Shown in pieces: positions 16,484-23,711 of a DNA stretch of 23,711 nt. The first letter of the stretch is position 1; every line of letters starts with the position of its first letter. Location: positions 131,216,883-131,240,593 of the forward strand of contig CM044487.1 in assembly GCA_024364805.1 (NCBI GenBank), written 5' to 3'. The notes beneath the pieces were generated by a model. That model saw nothing but the letters and a program-made list of their open reading frames with translations, had not been told where the DNA came from and ran no database searches. Position numbers and translations under genes: made by a program. Source of the DNA: Euprymna scolopes. Its lineage: Eukaryota > Mollusca > Cephalopoda > Sepiida > Sepiolidae.

Positions 16484-18349
16484 CACACAAGTAAGTAAGG
16501 TTTGCACTCTGAAAGCACAGGCACCCGTTAATGTTTCAGTTTACTTAAGTTAACTTTTCCAAGATTATACTGATTATAGTTAATATTTTAAAAGTTGATA
16601 CAAGTTTGTTCAAGCTCTTTATAGCTAGAAATAAATTATGATTATAGGCTTTAGAAAAGAATGAATCTTAGTTTTACGACTGATAGAATGCGAAATTCTG
16701 ATTGTTTTTAACTGGACAAGGAATATAACTTGTATTATTTATTTTTTTAAATAATTTCTTGTTTTGCATATTAAAATTGGTAAATTAGCGTGTTAATTTA
16801 CTATGTGTAGATACATGCGCACAAACAAAGGAGATATTCGCTGTTGTCAGTGAGTACGCGTTATTTATGTTGTTTAAGACCCCGTCATAATGGCGAGTGT
16901 ACTTATATAACATGGTTTTAAATTTCGGTAACGTGTGAGAAACTCAGTATAAGAAATAAATAAACAAAAATCAGAATGGAGATGAAGATGGTGAGTAGAA
17001 TCCCTAGCAGGGAGTAGATTGTTAAGGGAAACGAGAATCTCATACAGAAAGCAACGAAATAAAAAAATGAAGGGGAGGGGGAGGAAAACTTCAGGCGTGT
17101 GCCCTTAATGTCCTTCCGCCCGTGTCCAAAATGGAATGCTCTCCGCTGGCAAAACACGGGATACCAATGCAAGAATCTTACAAGTCGGAGATAACATCAA
17201 CCTGTCATATTGTTCGCTCTGAGAGCGCGAAATACTTTGCTAGGTGACTGGGGGTACGGAGAGTCTGGTGGAAATGTAGAAACAGAAGAAGAAAAAAACT
17301 ATGAAAGAAAAAAAAACGAAATAGATTATTATCAAGCGCAAAGTGTTTGTTAGGAGTTGGGAGATTGCGTGGATAGGAAAGAAAGAAAAGAATGAAAATC
17401 TTAAAAGGCTTTTACCGAAAACATACATGTTATCTTATTCTTTAAATATTAGGCAGGTCTATGTATACACAGCATGTATAATGGGCGCTTCCTGATTCTT
17501 CGGGCTAGAATGGCTTTGTGATGGAATCTATTATGTTATTTATGAATGATTAATTAAAAGTGTAGTATCTGTTTCATCTTTGATCAGTACAGGCGAATCT
17601 ATTTTTAAACCGGCATGTTTATTTTGTCTCGATCCGAAATGTTACGTAAAGTGAATATAGATTCCCTTTTCGGAATGTAATGCGGGAGCACAGATCCCAC
17701 GATAATATTGCATCCATTTTGATCAAACTGAAATATATTTATCCCAGTAATGTAATTTCAGAATATCTATTGTTATGTTTGCCTATCCTTACAAATCAAG
17801 TGATTCATCAGTAAACCACACAGGGACTACGATGTCTAAAAGTTTAGTGCAAATAGAATAAAGGTGACACATCGGACTTTGCTGCCCAGTAATACATCAT
17901 CATTTGTTAAATTTTGTACCGTACTATGGATAATACTATTGATAAATTATATACCTAGCTATCATTTTTTTAAAATTTCATAGTCCATGTCAAACAAATG
18001 CTAATATGACACTGTTTTTAATCATTACCTAAAATAAAAAGTCAGAGGATAACTTATTTATTTAAAAGAAATATGATAACATTTTTAGTTTTAAAACGTG
18101 CAAAACAGTAAAAATGACATCACTGTAATTCGGTCATCGTTAGATAAGTGCAACAAATATATCTCGCATTAAAAATTTATTACTTTCTCGATGAAGTTTG
18201 CTTGTTGGACGACATCGTCCTAGAAAGTTTATAATACTACTTGTGAGGCATCGGTTTGGGTTCTTAGTGGGTTGATGACCACATCGTTTCATGACAAGAG
18301 AAGGTATCTCCAACAGTCGGCCTTCGCTACGGGTTGTTCAATCTGTATG
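16481..18349. other. Long stretch without a supported gene
   Basis: 16950-17095 and 17240-17400 are purine-rich on the plus strand. Between them a 50-codon plus-strand frame (17095-17247) follows a CTTCAG acceptor-like site and starts ACALNVLPPVSKMECSPLAK. It is GC-richer than its flanks but unrecognised, and not counted as a gene. GGACGACATCGTCC at 18207-18220 is an inverted repeat (6-bp arms). Otherwise ordinary AT-rich DNA. Confidence 0.35.
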
Positions 18350-18450
18350 AGTCAAACTTTATTGTGTGTGGTGCATTGGCTCAAGCGGCACAGTAATCTT
18401 CTCTTATTAAAGTGACGGGTTTAGGATTATGACTTCGGATATATGCTACT
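18350..18450 (+). mobile_element. Possible tRNA-derived SINE head
   Basis: TGGCTCAAGCGG at 18377-18388 fits the A box form of Leu/Ser-type tRNAs. GGTTTAGGATT at 18418-18428 is a degraded B box 41 bp downstream, within the usual range. The tRNA fold is not evident and no tail was delimited, so this is weaker than the SINE heads at 2949-3020 and 10041-10130. The GC-richer segment 18200-18350 before it could belong to the same or another repeat. Confidence 0.3.
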
Positions 18451-19039
18451 GATGATCCTTAAAAAGAGCCAGTCTAGGAGTTTGTCTGGTTCATTGTTTG
18501 CGGTGTTGTCTGATTGTGGAAAAATATATAGTATTAATGTTAAATTAGAATATAGAACTGGTTATATTTTATATCTGTGTCTATTTCACTTTTGTTGATG
18601 TTAATATGGTTATTTTAAGATTGTAATGCTTTGATCATGTTTCCAGCATATAGGTCATTACCGGCATCATAGTTACAATTATCATACGTTTTACAACGTA
18701 TAACTCTTCTTGTGTCATTTAACGCCGAAACAAAATACATGCTATCAATGATATAATTAATTATTTATTTAAAAAAAGTGACTATATTACCCATAATATT
18801 TGGAATCAAGTCATACACCATCCATTATAACTATGGAATCCCCACAGCTATGTGCCTAGAAAACAATGCTATAAAACTTGACATAGTTACATTGAACAAT
18901 TAGAAAAAAAAACATTAGAAGTTAATGTTCCCAATGATGCTTGCTTAAACAGAGCTGAAAGGGAAAAGGTAACTGAATTTCAAGCTCTTATCTCTTCTCT
19001 TCTCTATCTTCTTCTCTATTCCTCATCATCAATCAATCA
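18451..19039. other. No gene seen
   Basis: AT-rich DNA ending in a short TCTTCTC/TCATCAATC simple region at 18990-19040, just before the Helitron. Confidence 0.4.
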
Positions 19040-20099
19040 TCAATATAAATAAAATGAACTCACTTTTCCCCTCCGACTTTGACCTTAATAGGATTAAAAA
19101 TCAAGACAAAAAATGCAAATGTAATGCGTACAGACTGTAGGACATTATCTGAGGTTTGCTATAGGCCTATTACCTCTACAGTTCCTCGACAATGGTACAT
19201 TCCTATATTTTTTCCAGTGAGAGTCTACTACCAAAATCGCTTAGATTCAATGGAAGTTGCAACCTCTTTTCTCTCTATTAGATTCCTCCTTTCTCCTTTC
19301 CCATTTACACCGCAGCGGATGCGTTCACAAGAAACACTACGAGGAAACACACCGGTTTGGAATCGTACAAGGTTACTTATGCAGTTTTTAAAAAAAATCT
19401 TTTTTCCATGATTTATGCTTTATCTTTTTTCTATAATAAAATAGAAAAAAAAACGTGAAATCTCGATTACTATTATTGTTTTCTTTTTGCTTTTTTTTCG
19501 TTAGTGTAAGACGCAATCTACGAGACTAACGGGATTTTACTTCCGGTTTTAACGACTCTAACCGTGAAATCTAACTATGATCTTTATTTATTAGTACTTG
19601 CAACTCAACATTTATTTATACACAAACATTACAACGCAACGATATCGTGAATTCACTTGCATCACAATTAAATTAAAATAATTAAATTCATTTAGAATTC
19701 GAGAAAACAAAAACGTTCATTTAGAATTCGAGTGTGATGTGACTACTGAAACTAAACCTAAACAAACTTCACTGCGGAATTGATATTTGATCTAATTCAC
19801 TTTTTTAGTTAATTCATCACTTTTTTTTATGGCGCTTTCGCTTCAATGATTCCAGTTCGAGACACCCCCCCCGGCAAACTTTTGTTTATTTTTCAAACAC
19901 ACGGGCACCGCCGGACCGTTCGTATTGCATCACGTTCATTTTTTTAATTGTATTTTTTTTACACAATTTAAAAAAAATAGTTTTAACATTGTTTGTTTTT
20001 ATAATATTAAAACAGACTTCACTTTGTTTTCATTTTACCCCCTCCCCCCAACCACACACGCTTCTAAAAACCAGGGCAACGCCGGGTACCCCCCGCTAG
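19040..20099 (+). mobile_element. Non-autonomous Helitron, about 1.06 kb
   Basis: The 3' end is diagnostic: GGGCAACGCCGGG at 20074-20086 is a compact hairpin, followed by 9 bases and CTAG at 20096-20099, then T. The proposed 5' end is TCAATATAAATAAAATGAAC at 19040, preceded by A, matching the A^T insertion rule and the TATATAAAAATGA-like start I recall for animal Helitrons. No Rep/helicase coding region is present, so it would move only with enzymes from another copy. A 110-codon plus-strand frame at 19079-19411 has no recognised domain. Inside, TTCATTTAGAATTCGAG (17 bp) occurs at 19687-19703 and 19716-19732. There is also an A/T-rich stretch and an 8-C run (19865-19872). The 3' end is confident; the 5' end is less so. 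Confidence 0.6.
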
Positions 20100-20194
20100 T
20101 ATATGACATAAAAGCAAAACTACAATCGTTAGATCTTCATCATTCCACTAATTAAAGAGGCAACTGGACTTATGAGAAAAAGAATTGTTTAAAA

Positions 20195-20800
20195 CTAACT
20201 AGCAAATATATCCGGTGAACCAAGAGCAAAAATGATACAAACAATTACACTTAAAGGGAAGGTTAGAATCTTTAAAAGATCTCTCAGTTTGAATGTATGT
20301 GATGGCGACTGTTTTCGCATCCAATAGGATGCCCCGTCTCCAGTTTCAAGGAAATGATAAAATTGAAAACCCCCAAACAAGGCACAGTGCCATTTGGAAG
20401 TAGGGGGCTACTATCTGGGGCATAAGTTGCAGGGATACTATATAGGGAGTTGAGCAGCAAGATGTCTGTTCACATTACCGTTGAATTGGTATATCGGTAC
20501 AGTTGGGAAAGCAGAATCTCGGAAGTGAGTTCCAAAGTTTAGCAGTTCTGAGGAAGAAACTCTTGGAATAGAATGCTTTCTTAGACCTAGAGATCTCTAC
20601 TGTGTAGGAGTGCTTGTAGTTCGTCAGAGAACTGAAACCAACAGAACCGATAACATATTTATAGGCGATTCCATAGTATATGGTGGTATCTATTAAGCCA
20701 ATGCTAAACCTAATGTGATTAGTTGTAAGAGAGGGTCCGGGAGGATGTATGCGGAAGTAGTAATAGAATGTAAAATGTAGATGTGTGTATGAGCGCGCGA
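20195..20800 (-). mobile_element. 3' end of a CR1/L2-clade LINE, 5' truncated
   Basis: The minus strand between about 20790 and 20438 encodes the C-terminus of a non-LTR retrotransposon reverse transcriptase protein. The hallmark is SFFLRTAKLWNSLPRFCFPN, very like the FPRTA.LWNSLP motif of CR1/L2/Jockey-type LINEs. It is preceded by YTVEISRSKKAFYSK. The end NVNRHLAAQLPI lies one frame over, so there is one frameshift near 20495 and a terminal stop at 20438-20440. 20195-20437 is probably 3' UTR. The rest of the reverse transcriptase and the endonuclease are missing, as is usual for incomplete reverse transcription. It abuts a GA microsatellite on the right. Confidence 0.75.
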
Positions 20801-20812
20801 GTGTGTATGTGT

Positions 20813-20832
20813 GAGAGAGAGAGAGAGAGAGA
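20813..20832. repeat. (GA)n microsatellite
   Basis: Ten GA units following a short GTGTGTATGAGCGCGCGAG stretch. Confidence 0.93.
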
Positions 20833-23107
<2,275 letters not shown>

Positions 23108-23183
23108 AACATATCGTCTTCCATTTTTATTTAATATATCATCTCCCATTTCAATTTAAACGTATCGTCTAACATTTCCCTCG
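23108..23183. repeat. Three-unit tandem repeat, 25-bp period
   Basis: Units at 23108-23132, 23133-23157 and 23159-23183 share AA..TATC.TCT..CATTT. One extra A lies between units 2 and 3. The pattern is clear but diverged. Confidence 0.75.
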
Positions 23184-23711
23184 ATGTTATAAATAAATAA
23201 AATACTTCGATTCAGACCTTTCATTCAGAAAATGAAGGCGATACCGGTCAGCTGGCCTTTACTATTATTTTTTTTTCTTCATTTGCCACTTTTAATTATG
23301 AACATTTTAGAAGTTTTATCATCGCACTGGCAGAAGAGCACGGCGTATAAAATTAAGCTTCTTTGATAAGACCGGAAGCGTTGGAAATTAATGTTTCTAT
23401 TTATAATGCAATTGACCATGATACTTAACTTCTGCATTTAAAACTTTAGTTAAAGCCATTATATAAAAATAATTTTATAAAATTAAACACAGGTTTTCTA
23501 CAATGCAATTTAGACTACAATGTATTATGGACTAAGTCACTGCATGTAGAGCTTTCTCTATGTGCACCGTTTTATGTCCCGCGACTAGATGTAGCGATCA
23601 ATCGATTTGATTGCAACTAGGAATTTTACCGATTTCGAGAACAATAAATATTATTGAAAGTGTTGAACATTCGTTTATCCTAATCCAATCCCGACAACAT
23701 TTCCCTCGATG
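23184..23711. other. No gene seen; window ends in a recurring motif
   Basis: AT-rich DNA with no recognised gene. The last 16 bases (23696-23711) repeat AACATTTCCCTCGATG from 23171-23186. Confidence 0.5.

Noticed and set aside
15822-16498. Overlapping Ser/Leu/Phe-rich plus-strand frames
   Set aside because: Polypyrimidine tract without purines cannot form stop codons; not coding evidence.
17215-17227. CGCTCT-G-AGAGCG inverted repeat
   Set aside because: A one-base loop cannot form a stable hairpin and no other copy was seen.
19900-19925. Another Helitron 3' end (CGGGCACCGCCGGACC)
   Set aside because: The hairpin-like block is not followed by CTRR at the right distance; treated as internal sequence of the Helitron.

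Overview
The window looks like intergenic or intronic DNA from an animal nuclear genome, most likely a mollusc and plausibly a cephalopod such as an octopus. The taxon is inferred from several things: strongly AT-rich composition, very long AT, TG and TC microsatellites, tRNA-derived SINE heads, DNA-transposon and Helitron debris, the tail of a CR1/L2-type LINE, and three copies of a motif like GGGAGATAA that I recall as common in mollusc genomes. There is no bacterial-style gene organisation, no CRISPR array and no convincing intact host gene. Almost all open frames of 60 codons or more are chance frames in AT-rich, TA/TG-repeat or pyrimidine-rich sequence.

Layout. 1-354 carries a 105-bp AT microsatellite and what looks like one end of a hAT-type transposon. 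377-507 holds a short minus-strand frame that reads like a terminal coding exon, but no family was recognised. 1060-1125 resembles the internal promoter region of 5S rRNA. 2693-3290 contains a degraded Helitron terminus, a tRNA-like SINE head and a retroposon-like 3' tail. 4490-4714 is a second, weaker exon-like frame on the minus strand. 6332-6530 is a pogo/Tigger-like MITE, followed by a GC-richer island (6596-7140) with a poly-G hairpin. 8711-9240 is a pyrimidine-rich tract.

9937-12160 is the densest mobile-element region. Three copies of one undescribed dispersed repeat lie here. The first two are inverted around a tRNA-like SINE, and the best-kept copies show a hammerhead-ribozyme-like core. 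The same region has a 171-bp hAT-like MITE with near-perfect inverted repeats and an 8-bp target duplication, and an internally deleted Tc1/mariner-type transposase relic. 12765-13692 is almost pure TA/TG minisatellite. 13901-14236 holds two separate diverged tandem duplications. 15135-15430 is a TG-rich minisatellite with an 80-bp higher-order period, and 15952-16480 is a 0.5-kb pyrimidine tract.

18350-18450 may be another tRNA-derived SINE. 19040-20099 fits a complete non-autonomous Helitron, and 20195-20800 is the 3' end of a CR1/L2-type LINE on the minus strand. The right end holds a long TA/TG microsatellite, a three-unit 25-bp tandem repeat and a 16-bp motif from that array that recurs exactly at the last base of the window.

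The genes do not form a pathway. What can be read is a layered record of transposition, with several short non-autonomous elements whose boundaries are still visible. The best leads are the inverted dispersed repeat with the hammerhead-like core and the two unrecognised exon-like frames.
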